NCBI RefSeq assembly: GCF_046025915.1
Contig: NZ_JAQQFR010000007.1
Coordinates: 62,001 to 126,000 of the forward strand
DNA length: 64,000 nt
Source: Herbaspirillum rhizosphaerae_A
GTDB lineage: Bacteria > Pseudomonadota > Gammaproteobacteria > Burkholderiales > Burkholderiaceae_D
Reading direction: 5' to 3'
Shown here: in pieces, positions 36,273 to 46,406 of the stretch
How the letters are laid out: the number at the start of each line of letters is the position of its first letter
Position numbering within the stretch: position 1 is the stretch's first letter
Position numbers and translations under genes: made by a program
The notes under the pieces: generated by a model
What the model was told of the DNA's origin: nothing
What the model saw: only the letters and a program-made list of their open reading frames with translations
The model's database searches: none

Positions 36273-37328
36273 TCAGCCCGCCCAAAGGTCACCGTTGGGG
36301 CCGGTGCGCGGTGCCGTCACGCCAAAATGCGTATAGGCCAGCGGTGTCGCTACACGGCCACGCGGCGTGCGTTGCAGATAACCCTGCTGAATCAGATAAG
36401 GCTCGAGCACGTCTTCGATGGTATCGCGCTCTTCGCCGATGGCGGCGGCGAGATTGTCGAGGCCGACCGGGCCACCGTTAAATTTGAACAGCACGGCTTC
36501 CAGCAGTTTGCGGTCCATCAAGTCAAAGCCGACCGGATCTACATCCAGCATCACCAGCGCGGCGTCGGCCATGGCCCGGGTAATTCTGCCGTCGCCTTTC
36601 ACTTCCGCATAGTCGCGCACGCGGCGCAACAGACGATTGGCAATGCGCGGTGTGCCACGGCTGCGCTTGGCGATTTCCAGCGCGCCCTCTTCGACGATGG
36701 GTGCATTGAGCAAGCCGGCGCTGCGTGTGACGATGCGCGCCAGTTCCGGCGGCGAATAAAACTCCAGACGCGCAACGATGCCGAACCGATCGCGCAACGG
36801 ATTGGTCAGCATGCCGGCGCGCGTGGTGGCGCCGACCAGCGTGAAGGGTTGTAGATCGAGACGCACCGAACGCGCAGCAGGACCTTCGCCGATCATGATG
36901 TCGATCTGATAGTCCTCAAGCGCCGGGTAAAGGATTTCTTCGACCACCGGCGACAGGCGATGGATTTCATCGATGAAGAGAACATCGTTGGCTTCGAGGT
37001 TGGTCAGCAAGGCGGCCAGATCGCCGGCACGTTCCAGCACCGGGCCGGAAGTCTGGCGCAGGTTGACGCCCATCTCGCGCGCGATGATGTGCGCCATGGT
37101 GGTCTTGCCGAGACCCGGAGGGCCAAACAGCAGCGTGTGATCCAGTGCTTCGCCGCGCTGACGTGCGGCTGAAATGAAGATCTCCAGCTGACCGCGGACT
37201 TTTTCCTGGCCGACGTATTCGTCGAGCTGCTTGGGGCGCAGCGCGCGCTCGATTGCTTCCTCGTTAGCCGAAGCCGGCGTGGCTGCAATGATGCGTTGTT
37301 CGGAAAAGTCGTCGGTCTGAATGCTCAT
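36273..37328 (-). CDS. ruvB: Holliday junction branch migration ATPase RuvB
   Basis: A 351-residue AAA+ motor that pulls DNA through the RuvA-bound Holliday junction. Walker A GPPGLGKT (69-76), Walker B FIDEIHRL, sensor 1 GATTRAGML and the winged-helix C-terminus ending YLQRTPRGRVATPLAYTHFG. Start 13 bases after the ruvA stop. Confidence 0.97.
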   Translation of the reverse strand: MSIQTDDFSEQRIIAATPASANEEAIERALRPKQLDEYVGQEKVRGQLEIFISAARQRGEALDHTLLFGPPGLGKTTMAHIIAREMGVNLRQTSGPVLERAGDLAALLTNLEANDVLFIDEIHRLSPVVEEILYPALEDYQIDIMIGEGPAARSVRLDLQPFTLVGATTRAGMLTNPLRDRFGIVARLEFYSPPELARIVTRSAGLLNAPIVEEGALEIAKRSRGTPRIANRLLRRVRDYAEVKGDGRITRAMADAALVMLDVDPVGFDLMDRKLLEAVLFKFNGGPVGLDNLAAAIGEERDTIEDVLEPYLIQQGYLQRTPRGRVATPLAYTHFGVTAPRTGPNGDLWAG

Positions 37329-37341
37329 GGATGGTGACTAT

Positions 37342-37920
37342 TTATGCTTTGGACAGCGCCTTGAGCGCATGCTTGATGCCTTCCGAGACGGTTGCATCGG
37401 CTGGTACCTGTTTCAGCGCCAGCGTCGCTTCCTTGTCGGAATAACCCAGCGCCAGCAAGGCGTTGAGGATATCCGAAGTTGTATCGTGATGCACGACGCC
37501 ACCGACGGCGCCGAGATCGGCACCGAGCTTGCCCTTCAATTCGAGCAGCAGGCGTTCGGCGGTTTTCTTGCCGATGCCGGGCACTTTGGTGAGGCGGCCA
37601 GCTTCCTGCAAGGTCACGGCTTGCGCCAGATCACTGACCGACATGCCCGACAGAATCGACAAGGCAGTCCGGGCACCAACGCCCGAAATCTTGATCAACT
37701 CTTTAAACGTATTACGCTCTTCTGCACTGCCGAAACCGAACAGGACGTGGGCGTCTTCGCGAATCGCGAGATGCGTCAGCAACACGACCTTCTCGCCCAG
37801 TCCCGGCAGATTGTAGAAGGTGCTCATGGGCACGCCGACTTCGTAACCGACACCGTTGCAATCGACCAGCAATTGCGGAGGATTTTTTTCGAGCAGAATT
37901 CCGGAGAGGCGACCGATCAT
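37342..37920 (-). CDS. ruvA: Holliday junction-binding protein RuvA
   Basis: A 192-residue protein with the N-terminal OB fold (MIGRLSGILLEKNPPQLLVD), helix-hairpin-helix motifs (LIKISGVGARTALSILSG and LTKVPGIGKKTAERLLLELK) and the C-terminal UBA-like domain that touches RuvB. Normal length. Here ruvA and ruvB are contiguous but ruvC is more than 1 kb upstream. Confidence 0.96.
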   Translation of the reverse strand: MIGRLSGILLEKNPPQLLVDCNGVGYEVGVPMSTFYNLPGLGEKVVLLTHLAIREDAHVLFGFGSAEERNTFKELIKISGVGARTALSILSGMSVSDLAQAVTLQEAGRLTKVPGIGKKTAERLLLELKGKLGADLGAVGGVVHHDTTSDILNALLALGYSDKEATLALKQVPADATVSEGIKHALKALSKA

Positions 37921-38106
37921 GATAGCTGGGCAGAAAGATGAATGGTGGAATGATACAGTACTGTTCGGATAAACAGTATATCCGGCAGCATTGAATTATT
38001 TGCTGAATGGACACGACTGGACACGATTTGCCTAATCCCGTCCGCGTGGGCTATTGTCTGCCCTGCTTCTCTTCAGTACACCGTATTTTCAAGACCAAAG
38101 GACACC

Positions 38107-39039
38107 ATGGCAGGCAGCAGCTTTTTCGCATTGATCGACGACATCGCCAGCATCCTGGACGACGTCTCCCTGATGACCAAGGTTGCCGCGAAAAAAACAG
38201 CGGGCGTGCTGGGCGACGACCTGGCGCTCAATGCGCAGCAGGTCTCCGGTGTGAACGCCGACCGCGAGCTCCCCGTGGTGTGGGCGGTGGCAGTCGGATC
38301 ATTGAAGAACAAGGCGATTCTGGTGCCTGCCGCGTTGGCTATCAGCGCTTTTGCACCGTGGGCCGTGACGCCGCTGCTGATGGTGGGCGGCGCCTTCCTG
38401 TGCTTCGAAGGATTCGAAAAGCTGGCGCACAAGTATCTGCCGCACGAGGAAGAGCATCATGAGGCGGCGGCAGTTGATGACGCCGATAACGCTGCCAGCG
38501 AACAGGACAAGATCAAGGGCGCAATCCGCACCGACTTCGTGCTGTCGGCGGAAATCATCGCCATCACGCTCGGCACGGTCGCCACCGCGCCTTTGCAGCA
38601 ACAGATCATCGTGCTGATCGGCATCGCATTGATCATGACGGTGGGCGTGTACGGCGTGGTGGCAGGTATCGTCAAACTCGACGATGGTGGTTTGTATTTG
38701 CTGCGCACGGGCGGCAATAGCGGCTTCGGCCAGTTCAAACAACGCGTCGGTCGCGCTATTCTGGTCGCAGCACCTTACATGATGAAGAGTCTGACCGTCA
38801 TCGGCACTGTCGCGATGTTCATGGTCGGCGGCGGCATTCTGACGCATGGCATCCCGCCGGTGCATCACTGGATTGCGGACGTCAGTACGCCGCTCGCCGC
38901 ACTGCCTGCAGTGGGCGGTTTGTTGTCGGTGATTGCACCTTCGGTGATCGATGCGGTATTCGGCGTGATTGCCGGCGGTGTGGTGCTGCTGCTGGTGGAG
39001 GCAGTGAAACGCGTACTGAAATTTTTCAAGAAAAACTAA
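38107..39039 (+). CDS. DUF808 (YedI-like) inner-membrane protein
   Basis: A 310-residue membrane protein beginning MAGSSFFALIDDIASILDDV, followed by the DUF808 hallmark KVAAKKTAGVLGDDLALNAQ. About five to seven hydrophobic segments follow (ILVPAALAISAFAPWAVTPL, VAMFMVGGGILTHGIP, VIAGGVVLLLVEAV). Function unknown. It lies opposite in strand to the flanking ruv genes and its TAA interlocks with the ruvC stop codon (CTAA at 39036-39039). Confidence 0.9.
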   Translation: MAGSSFFALIDDIASILDDVSLMTKVAAKKTAGVLGDDLALNAQQVSGVNADRELPVVWAVAVGSLKNKAILVPAALAISAFAPWAVTPLLMVGGAFLCFEGFEKLAHKYLPHEEEHHEAAAVDDADNAASEQDKIKGAIRTDFVLSAEIIAITLGTVATAPLQQQIIVLIGIALIMTVGVYGVVAGIVKLDDGGLYLLRTGGNSGFGQFKQRVGRAILVAAPYMMKSLTVIGTVAMFMVGGGILTHGIPPVHHWIADVSTPLAALPAVGGLLSVIAPSVIDAVFGVIAGGVVLLLVEAVKRVLKFFKKN

Positions 39040-39578
39040 CCGATCAGGCGACCGCCGCGCATGCGCAAGCCCTTCTTCGCCAAGCCTGGCGCGAGTGCAC
39101 CGAGGGCGCTCAATGCTTCGCCGCTGTGTGCATGGCAGATCGCTACACCGAGGGCATCAGCCGCATCGGTACCGGGTAAGCCCGGCAATGCCAGCAAACG
39201 CTGCACCATATCCTGCACCTGCTGCTTCTGCGCCTTGCCGTGACCGGCGACGGCCTGCTTGATTTGCAGTGCGGTGTATTCCGCCACCGGCAGATCGGCG
39301 CTCACCAGTGCGCAAATCGCAGCGCCGCGCGCTTGTCCGAGCAACAGCGTGGATTGCGGATTGACGTTGACGAAAACTTTTTCGATGGCCGCGCAATCGG
39401 GCGCATAAGTCTTGATGACTTCGCCGACGCTGGTGAGAATGACTTTGAGCCGTTGCGGCAAATCGGCATCCGGCGTCTTGATGGTGCCGGAGGCGATATA
39501 GGTGAGCTTGGTGCCTTGCTTGTGGATCACGCCAAAACCGGTGGTCCGCAAGCCGGGGTCGATGCCGAGAATTTTCAT
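39036..39578 (-). CDS. ruvC: Holliday junction resolvase RuvC
   Basis: A 180-residue RNase-H-fold endonuclease that cuts Holliday junctions. The catalytic acids appear in MKILGIDPGLRTTGFGVI (D7), the AIEKVFVNVNP Glu, and DAADALGVAICH near the end. ATG 39578 is chosen because it gives the conserved N-terminus; an in-frame ATG six codons earlier is possible. Its stop codon overlaps that of the convergent DUF808 gene. Confidence 0.95.
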   Translation of the reverse strand: MKILGIDPGLRTTGFGVIHKQGTKLTYIASGTIKTPDADLPQRLKVILTSVGEVIKTYAPDCAAIEKVFVNVNPQSTLLLGQARGAAICALVSADLPVAEYTALQIKQAVAGHGKAQKQQVQDMVQRLLALPGLPGTDAADALGVAICHAHSGEALSALGALAPGLAKKGLRMRGGRLIG

Positions 39579-39612
39579 GAGTACGAACGCATCCACGACT
39601 GAACCATTACGC

Positions 39613-39640
39613 GTCGTCCCAGCGTACGCTGGGACCCAGT
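39613..39640. repeat. Short CCCAGCG palindrome, left of the GIY-YIG gene
   Basis: CCCAGCG (39618-39624), TA, CGCTGGG (39627-39633) within TCGTCCCAGCG...GGGACCCAGT. It ends four bases from the GIY-YIG stop codon and is in the same orientation as the copy at 39978-40005. Confidence 0.8.
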
Positions 39641-39644
39641 GTCG

Positions 39645-39929
39645 TCAAACGACCGTTGCATACAGATCATTCCAATAAGGGTTGGTCTTTTCGATCAACT
39701 CGATTTTCCAGGCACGTCGCCATGCTTTCAGTTGTTTTTCACGAGCGATAGCACTAACTATATCGTCCAGGACTTCAACATACACTAAATCCTTGACCCC
39801 ATATTTTTGAGTAAATCCGGGTATCAAGCCGTACTTGTGTTCATGAACGCGTCGCACCACGTCGCCAGTGACGCCGATATACAACGTGCCGTTGCGTTGA
39901 CTCGCCAGAATATAGACGAAATAACTCAT
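39645..39929 (-). CDS. Stand-alone GIY-YIG nuclease-domain protein
   Basis: A 94-residue protein that is essentially one GIY-YIG domain. The motif reads YFVYILASQRNGTLYIGVT, with the catalytic Arg in VVRRVHEHK and the Glu in AIAREKQLKAW. Single-domain GIY-YIG proteins are common in proteobacteria and mostly uncharacterised. It is bracketed within four bases on one side and 48 on the other by short palindromes of one family. Its lower G+C content than the neighbours suggests a separate history. Confidence 0.9.
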   Translation of the reverse strand: MSYFVYILASQRNGTLYIGVTGDVVRRVHEHKYGLIPGFTQKYGVKDLVYVEVLDDIVSAIAREKQLKAWRRAWKIELIEKTNPYWNDLYATVV

Positions 39930-39977
39930 GCGCGAATGTTACCGCACGTGAATTAATTATCAAAAAGGAATTTCTTG

Positions 39978-40052
39978 TCGTCCCAGCGAATGCTGGGACC
40001 CAGTGATTTATCGACCGTCTTTACGACGCTGGGTCCTGACTTTCGTCAGGAC
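39978..40052. repeat. Tandem short palindromes, right of the GIY-YIG gene
   Basis: First unit TCGTCCCAGCG-AATG-CTGGGACCCAG (39978-40005), then an inverted unit GCTGGGTCCTGAC-TTTC-GTCAGGAC (40028-40052, stem 40033-40040/40045-40052). The second also lies 25 bases past the purH stop on the minus strand and could help terminate purH. Confidence 0.75.
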
Positions 40053-40076
40053 GACAGTATTTGAGAGCGAAGAAAA

Positions 40077-41648
<1,572 letters not shown>

Positions 41649-41755
41649 GATGGCATGAAGGTAAATGAAGGAATTCGGTGGTGGGACCGGCAACGCCTGC
41701 AATCGAGGGACGCTGCCGCATGTATGCGATACATGCAGGCGACTAAGGCCTGCGC

Positions 41756-41989
41756 TTACAACAAGCCGTGCTGCTGCAATTTCTTGCGCAAGGTATTGCG
41801 ATTGATACCGAGAATTTCTGCGGCTTGAGACTGATTGCCGTCGGCGCGCGCCATCACTGCTTCGAAGATCGGTTTCTCGACCGTCAAAACAACCATGTCA
41901 TACACATTGGATGGCAGTTGCTCGCCGAGATCCTTGAAATACTTGTCAAGGCTCTTCCTGACGACATCCTCGATACTTTCTTTACTCAT
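41756..41989 (-). CDS. fis: Fis-family nucleoid protein
   Basis: A 77-residue DNA-bending protein. The C-terminal helix-turn-helix NQSQAAEILGINRNTLRKKL is nearly canonical. It is shorter at the N-terminus than enterobacterial Fis, as usual in betaproteobacteria. It follows dusB by 59 bases, the same dusB-fis order as in E. coli. Confidence 0.95.
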   Translation of the reverse strand: MSKESIEDVVRKSLDKYFKDLGEQLPSNVYDMVVLTVEKPIFEAVMARADGNQSQAAEILGINRNTLRKKLQQHGLL

Positions 41990-42048
41990 TACGTGCTACT
42001 TCTGTTCTTTTTGGTGTGTTAATCAATAACCTTCAGTGCTGCTTGCAG

Positions 42049-43065
42049 CTACGCTGCCAGCGCCTGTTCGGCAATCCCGTATTGTAACCGCTCGCCATAT
42101 GCCGCCTGCGATTCGAAGAAATCGCGCACGGCGTTCCACTGCAGCTGGCAATCTTCGAGGCGGTTCATGCGTTGCCGGAATTCTTCTCCCTCCGGCAGGT
42201 CGCGGACATACCATCCAATGTGCTTGCGCGCCGTGCGTACGCCGAGATACTCGCCGTAGAACGCATAGTGCGCCTGCAAATGTTCCAGCATCAGTTCCTG
42301 CACTTCGGTCACCATCGGCGCCGGCAGATGCGTGCCGGTGCGCAGGAAGTGATCGATCTCGCGGAAGATCCACGGACGTCCCTGCGCTGCACGGCCGATC
42401 ATGACGGCATCGGCACCGGTCACAGCCAGCACGTGCCTGGCGCGCTCCGGCGTGGTGATGTCGCCATTGGCGACCACCGGGATCTTCACCGCTGCCTTGA
42501 CGGCGGCGATGGTTTCGTACTCGGCTTCGCCGCTGTAGCCGTCGGCGCGCGTGCGGCCGTGCAACGTCAGCATGGCGATGCCGCTTTGCTCGGCCATGGC
42601 GGCGATGGTCAATGCATTTTTGTTCTCGCGATTCCAGCCGGTACGAAATTTCAACGTCACCGGCACGTCGACGGCTTTCACCACCGCGTCGAGAATCTGA
42701 CCGACCAGTTTTTCGTTTTGCAACAAGGCCGAACCGCACCAGCTGTTGCAGACTTTTTTGACCGGGCAGCCCATGTTGATGTCGATGATCTGCGCGCCGC
42801 GGTCGACGTTGTGCTTGGCGCAATCGGCCAGCATGGCGGGATCGGCGCCGGCGATCTGCACCGCTTTCGGCTCCATCTCGCCGTCATGATTGGTGCGGCG
42901 GGAGGTCTTCTCACTTTGCCAGAGACGCGGGTCCGAGGCGGCCATTTCCGAGACGGCATAACCCGCGCCCAACTGTTTGCACAGTTGGCGGAAAGGACGA
43001 TCCGTCACACCCGCCATGGGGGCGACGAAAACGTTATTGCGCAGGGAATGCGGGCCGATATTCAC
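42049..43065 (-). CDS. dusB: tRNA-dihydrouridine synthase B
   Basis: A 338-residue flavoenzyme reducing uridines in tRNA. It has VFVAPMAGVTDRPFRQL, the catalytic-cysteine segment IDINMGCPVKKV, TLKFRTGW, LTLHGRTRADGYSG and IPVVANGDITTPE with DAVMIGRAAQGRPWIF for FMN binding. First gene of the dusB-fis operon. Confidence 0.94.
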   Translation of the reverse strand: MNIGPHSLRNNVFVAPMAGVTDRPFRQLCKQLGAGYAVSEMAASDPRLWQSEKTSRRTNHDGEMEPKAVQIAGADPAMLADCAKHNVDRGAQIIDINMGCPVKKVCNSWCGSALLQNEKLVGQILDAVVKAVDVPVTLKFRTGWNRENKNALTIAAMAEQSGIAMLTLHGRTRADGYSGEAEYETIAAVKAAVKIPVVANGDITTPERARHVLAVTGADAVMIGRAAQGRPWIFREIDHFLRTGTHLPAPMVTEVQELMLEHLQAHYAFYGEYLGVRTARKHIGWYVRDLPEGEEFRQRMNRLEDCQLQWNAVRDFFESQAAYGERLQYGIAEQALAA

Positions 43066-43252
43066 GAATCTCTGGACGCGTGAGCGTGTGGTTGCTGGGG
43101 AAGGGCGCTATTTTAGCGCGATTGGCCCTGCGCCCCAACAAGAATCGGTCTTGCAGCGCAACGCCGACGAGAAATTATCAAAAAAGCAATGCATCGTTAT
43201 ATCCGGCACCGCAGAACGTCTCGCTACCGATTAAAAATGCATCGAGGCTTCC

Positions 43253-43906
43253 TCAGCGATCGACTTCGTCGAGTACTTGCGGCGAGAGATGAGCGATATC
43301 CGCCCATTGCCTGATGTGGATGCGCTCACCATCCCATTGCAGACGATTGATGCTGGCGTTGAAGATATCAAAATCACGCGCATGCGCAAAACCGGTTTGC
43401 CTGGCCCAGCGGTAAATGCATTCGAGAACGCCGCCGTGGGTGACGATGGCGATCTTGCGATGACCGTCGGCAGCCCCTTCGCGAACGATAGCGCTGACTG
43501 CACTGACGGCGCGCCCGGAGAATTCGCGCATGGTTTCGGCAATGCGCTCTCCGGCCGGGTAGCGCGCATCGAGTTCACGCGACTTCCATGCAGCAAAGTC
43601 TTCCGGATAGCGCTGCTCGATATCGTGGTGCTGCAAACCCTCAAACCCGCCGTAGCAACGCTCGCGCAAAGCAGGATCGATCTGCACCGTCTTGCCTTGC
43701 CGTGTCGCCACGGCTTGGGCCGTATCGCGCGCGCGTTGCAGGTCGCTGGCATAGATGGCATCCAGCGGTTCGTTCTCAAGTACGCGCCCGAGCGCTGCTG
43801 CCTGCCGCTGTCCTTCGGCGTTCAGAGAAATGTCGATGTGGCCTTGCAGGCGCTTGTCTACGTTCCAGTCGGTTTCGCCGTGGCGGATCAGCAGGATATC
43901 GAGCAT
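43253..43906 (-). CDS. Histidine phosphatase family protein (phosphoglycerate-mutase-like)
   Basis: A 217-residue phosphatase with the phospho-histidine motif LIRHGETDWN (H9), a conserved Arg in RARDTAQAVA, the acid in LRERCYGGFEG and the second His in IAIVTHGGVLE. It resembles cofactor-dependent mutases such as GpmB or cobalamin-pathway phosphatases. Substrate unknown. Confidence 0.9.
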   Translation of the reverse strand: MLDILLIRHGETDWNVDKRLQGHIDISLNAEGQRQAAALGRVLENEPLDAIYASDLQRARDTAQAVATRQGKTVQIDPALRERCYGGFEGLQHHDIEQRYPEDFAAWKSRELDARYPAGERIAETMREFSGRAVSAVSAIVREGAADGHRKIAIVTHGGVLECIYRWARQTGFAHARDFDIFNASINRLQWDGERIHIRQWADIAHLSPQVLDEVDR

Positions 43907-43946
43907 GAGTCTGTTTCTCTACTTATTTACTTGGTGAGTTGATTCG

Positions 43947-44588
43947 TCAGCTGACCAACGCCGGGTTCAATGTGTACGTACCGGTGATACTGGCCTGCGC
44001 CAGCACGTGGCCTTGCAGCGCATTGTGCACGTCGGTGCCGGTGAATTTGCCGGTTACCGTCAGTTGCTCCTGATCCACCGCATACAGCGTAAAAACGTAA
44101 CGGTGCACGATCGCGTCGTTCCATGGCGGACAAGGGCCGTCATAGCCGAAGTAATCACCACTCATGTCGCCGTCGCCGGCAAACCAGCTGGTGTAATCGT
44201 TGAGGCCGTGACGCGCGCCCAACAACGGATCGCCCGGAATCGCAGGGCCGGCCTTGCCGCGTGTAGTGACGGCGCTGCTGAACTGGCCTGCAGCCAGTTC
44301 GCTGACGCTTGCCGGGATATCCACCAGGCTCCAGTGGAAAAAGTCGACACGCGGCAAGTCCGCCGGCACGGTCTTGTCTTCCTGATTGACGTCGTCACCG
44401 CGCGACGGCACGTCGGGATCATGCACGACCAGCACCAGCGATTTGGTGCCGGCAGGCACATCGCTCCAGGCGAGATGTGGATTTTTGTTGGATGACAGCG
44501 CTATGTGGCTTTTGGCATCAGGCACCGCAAAGGCGAATTCGCCTGGGATGGTCGCACCGTCTTGAAAAGAATCGCTCCAGAGTTTCAT
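43947..44588 (-). CDS. PEBP-like protein (YbhB/YbcL family)
   Basis: A 213-residue phosphatidylethanolamine-binding-protein fold. It shows NPHLAWSDVPAGTKSLVLVV, DPDVP, FFHWSLVDIP and GPCPPWNDAIVHRYVFTLYA, the ligand-pocket signature. No signal peptide, so cytoplasmic. It is somewhat longer than YbhB owing to an insertion around DDVNQEDKTVPADLP. GGAGA precedes the start at 44588. Confidence 0.9.
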   Translation of the reverse strand: MKLWSDSFQDGATIPGEFAFAVPDAKSHIALSSNKNPHLAWSDVPAGTKSLVLVVHDPDVPSRGDDVNQEDKTVPADLPRVDFFHWSLVDIPASVSELAAGQFSSAVTTRGKAGPAIPGDPLLGARHGLNDYTSWFAGDGDMSGDYFGYDGPCPPWNDAIVHRYVFTLYAVDQEQLTVTGKFTGTDVHNALQGHVLAQASITGTYTLNPALVS

Positions 44589-44614
44589 TGTGCTCTCCTT
44601 TGAAAATTGGCTTG

Positions 44615-45085
44615 CTAGGGCTTGCTTATGTTTGCTGTCGCGGCCGGCTTCACCTGCAGCCAGAATGTGACCGGACCGTTGTTGGTCAGTGAAACCTGCA
44701 TGTCGGCGCCGAAGCGTCCTGTCTGCACCATGCCATGCCTGGCTTTCGCCTGTGTGACAAAGTGATCGAACAATCTTCTGCCGTCTTCCGGTGCAGCTGC
44801 CGGTGTAAATGATGGCCGCGTGCCGGAACGCGTATCGGCCGCCAGCGTAAACTGCGGCACCAGCAATAAACCGCCCTGCACATCCGTCACACTGCGGTTC
44901 ATCTTGCCGGCATCGTCGGCGAACACGCGGTAACCGAGCAGCTTGCCGAGCAAGAGATCGGCTTCCTTTTCGGTATCGCCACGTTCGGCACAGACCAGCA
45001 CCATCAAACCCGCGCCGATGACACCAATCTGTTCGCCTTCCACTACGACATCAGCTTTGCTGACTCGTTGCAATAATCCGATCAT
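44615..45085 (-). CDS. dtd: D-aminoacyl-tRNA deacylase
   Basis: A 156-residue proofreading enzyme that frees tRNA from D-amino acids, fitting beside tyrS since D-Tyr-tRNA is a substrate. It begins MIGLLQRVSKADVVVEG and has the two family motifs PQFTL and NNGPVT. ATG 45085 is the family start. The frame stays open upstream only because a 10 bp tandem array has no stop codon. No Shine-Dalgarno is visible, since the array occupies that place. Confidence 0.93.
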   Translation of the reverse strand: MIGLLQRVSKADVVVEGEQIGVIGAGLMVLVCAERGDTEKEADLLLGKLLGYRVFADDAGKMNRSVTDVQGGLLLVPQFTLAADTRSGTRPSFTPAAAPEDGRRLFDHFVTQAKARHGMVQTGRFGADMQVSLTNNGPVTFWLQVKPAATANISKP

Positions 45086-45090
45086 GCGTT

Positions 45091-45160
45091 GCGATTCGTT
45101 GTGATTCGTTGTGATTCGTTGTGATTCGTTGTGATTCGTTGTGATTCGTTGTGATTCGTT
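45091..45160. repeat. 10 bp tandem repeat between tyrS and dtd
   Basis: Seven units of GTGATTCGTT (the first reads GCGATTCGTT, six are exact), with partial units on both sides. The array starts five bases upstream of the dtd ATG and ends just before the tyrS stop at 45165. It thus fills almost the whole 79-base spacer. Confidence 0.95.
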
Positions 45161-45164
45161 GTGA

Positions 45165-46406
45165 TTACGACAAAGTGACGCGTGCAAATTTGCGCTTGCC
45201 GACTTGCACCACAAACACACCTGCATCGACCTTCAGACCCTTGTCGCTGATCACGGTGCCGTCGATACGCACACCACCCTGCTCCACCATGCGCAAGGCT
45301 TCCGAGGTGGAGGCGCACAGATTGGCTTGCTTGAGCAATTGACCGATACCCAGCGGCGCGCCGCTCAGGGCGACTTCCGGCACGTCGTCGGGAATACCGC
45401 CCTTGGAACGATTGACGAAGTCCGCCAGCGCATCTTCGGCAGCCTGCTGCGAATGGAAGCGGGCAACGATTTCCTGGGCCAACGCCACCTTGATGTCGCG
45501 CGGGTTCTTGCCGCCTTCCACGTCTGCCTTGAAACCGGCGATATCGGCCATCGAACGGAACGACAGCAGTTCGTAGTAGCGCCACATCATCACGTCGGAA
45601 ATACTCATCACCTTGGCAAACATGGTGTTGGCCGGCTCGGTGATACCGATGTAGTTGTTCTTGGACTTCGACATCTTCTCGACGCCGTCCAGACCTTCCA
45701 ACAAAGGCATCGTCAGGATACATTGCGGCTCCTGGCCGAAATCCTTTTGCAGCTCGCGGCCGACCAGCAGATTGAACTTCTGATCGGTGCCGCCCAGCTC
45801 CAGATCGGCTTTCAGCGCAACCGAGTCGTAGCCTTGCATCAGCGGATACAGGAATTCATGCACCGAAATCGGCGTGCCTTCTTTGAAACGCTTGGTGAAA
45901 TCATCACGCTCCATCATGCGCGCTACGGTGTAGCGCGACGCCAGTTGAATCATGCCGCGGCTGCCCAGCGGGTCACACCACTCGGAGTTGTAACGGATCT
46001 CGGTCTTGGCCGCATCCAGCACCAGGCTGGCCTGGGCGAAATACGTCTTGGCATTGACTTCGATCTGTTCGCGCGTAAGCGGCGGGCGGGTCGCGTTGCG
46101 GCCCGATGGGTCGCCGATCATCGAGGTAAAGTCACCGATCAGGAAGATCACGGTATGGCCGAGATCCTGCAACTGACGCATCTTGTTCAGCACCACAGTG
46201 TGGCCCAGATGCAGGTCGGGCGCGGTCGGATCCAGACCCAGCTTGATACGCAGCGGCTGGCCGCTTTGCTCGGCACGCGCCAGTTTCTGGGCGAATTCGC
46301 TTTCGATGAGCAATTCGTCAACGCCGCGTTTGGCAACGGCAAGCGCCTCCTGTACTTTGTCTGACAGGGGCAAGGGAGTTTTGGATGGTGGTTGTTCGGC
46401 GGTCAT
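45165..46406 (-). CDS. tyrS: Tyrosyl-tRNA synthetase
   Basis: A 413-residue class-I synthetase. The HIGH-equivalent is HLGHTVVLNKM, the KMSKS motif reads KMSKSKNNYIG, and the C-terminal S4-like RNA-binding domain runs from STSEALRMVEQGGVRIDG to VQVGKRKFARVTL. The sequence type resembles the TyrZ branch. Divergent from the M23 peptidase gene. Confidence 0.95.
   Translation of the reverse strand: MTAEQPPSKTPLPLSDKVQEALAVAKRGVDELLIESEFAQKLARAEQSGQPLRIKLGLDPTAPDLHLGHTVVLNKMRQLQDLGHTVIFLIGDFTSMIGDPSGRNATRPPLTREQIEVNAKTYFAQASLVLDAAKTEIRYNSEWCDPLGSRGMIQLASRYTVARMMERDDFTKRFKEGTPISVHEFLYPLMQGYDSVALKADLELGGTDQKFNLLVGRELQKDFGQEPQCILTMPLLEGLDGVEKMSKSKNNYIGITEPANTMFAKVMSISDVMMWRYYELLSFRSMADIAGFKADVEGGKNPRDIKVALAQEIVARFHSQQAAEDALADFVNRSKGGIPDDVPEVALSGAPLGIGQLLKQANLCASTSEALRMVEQGGVRIDGTVISDKGLKVDAGVFVVQVGKRKFARVTLS

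Noticed and set aside
45091..45160. Possible CRISPR array
   Set aside because: The units are 10 bases and directly abutting, with no spacers and no cas genes.
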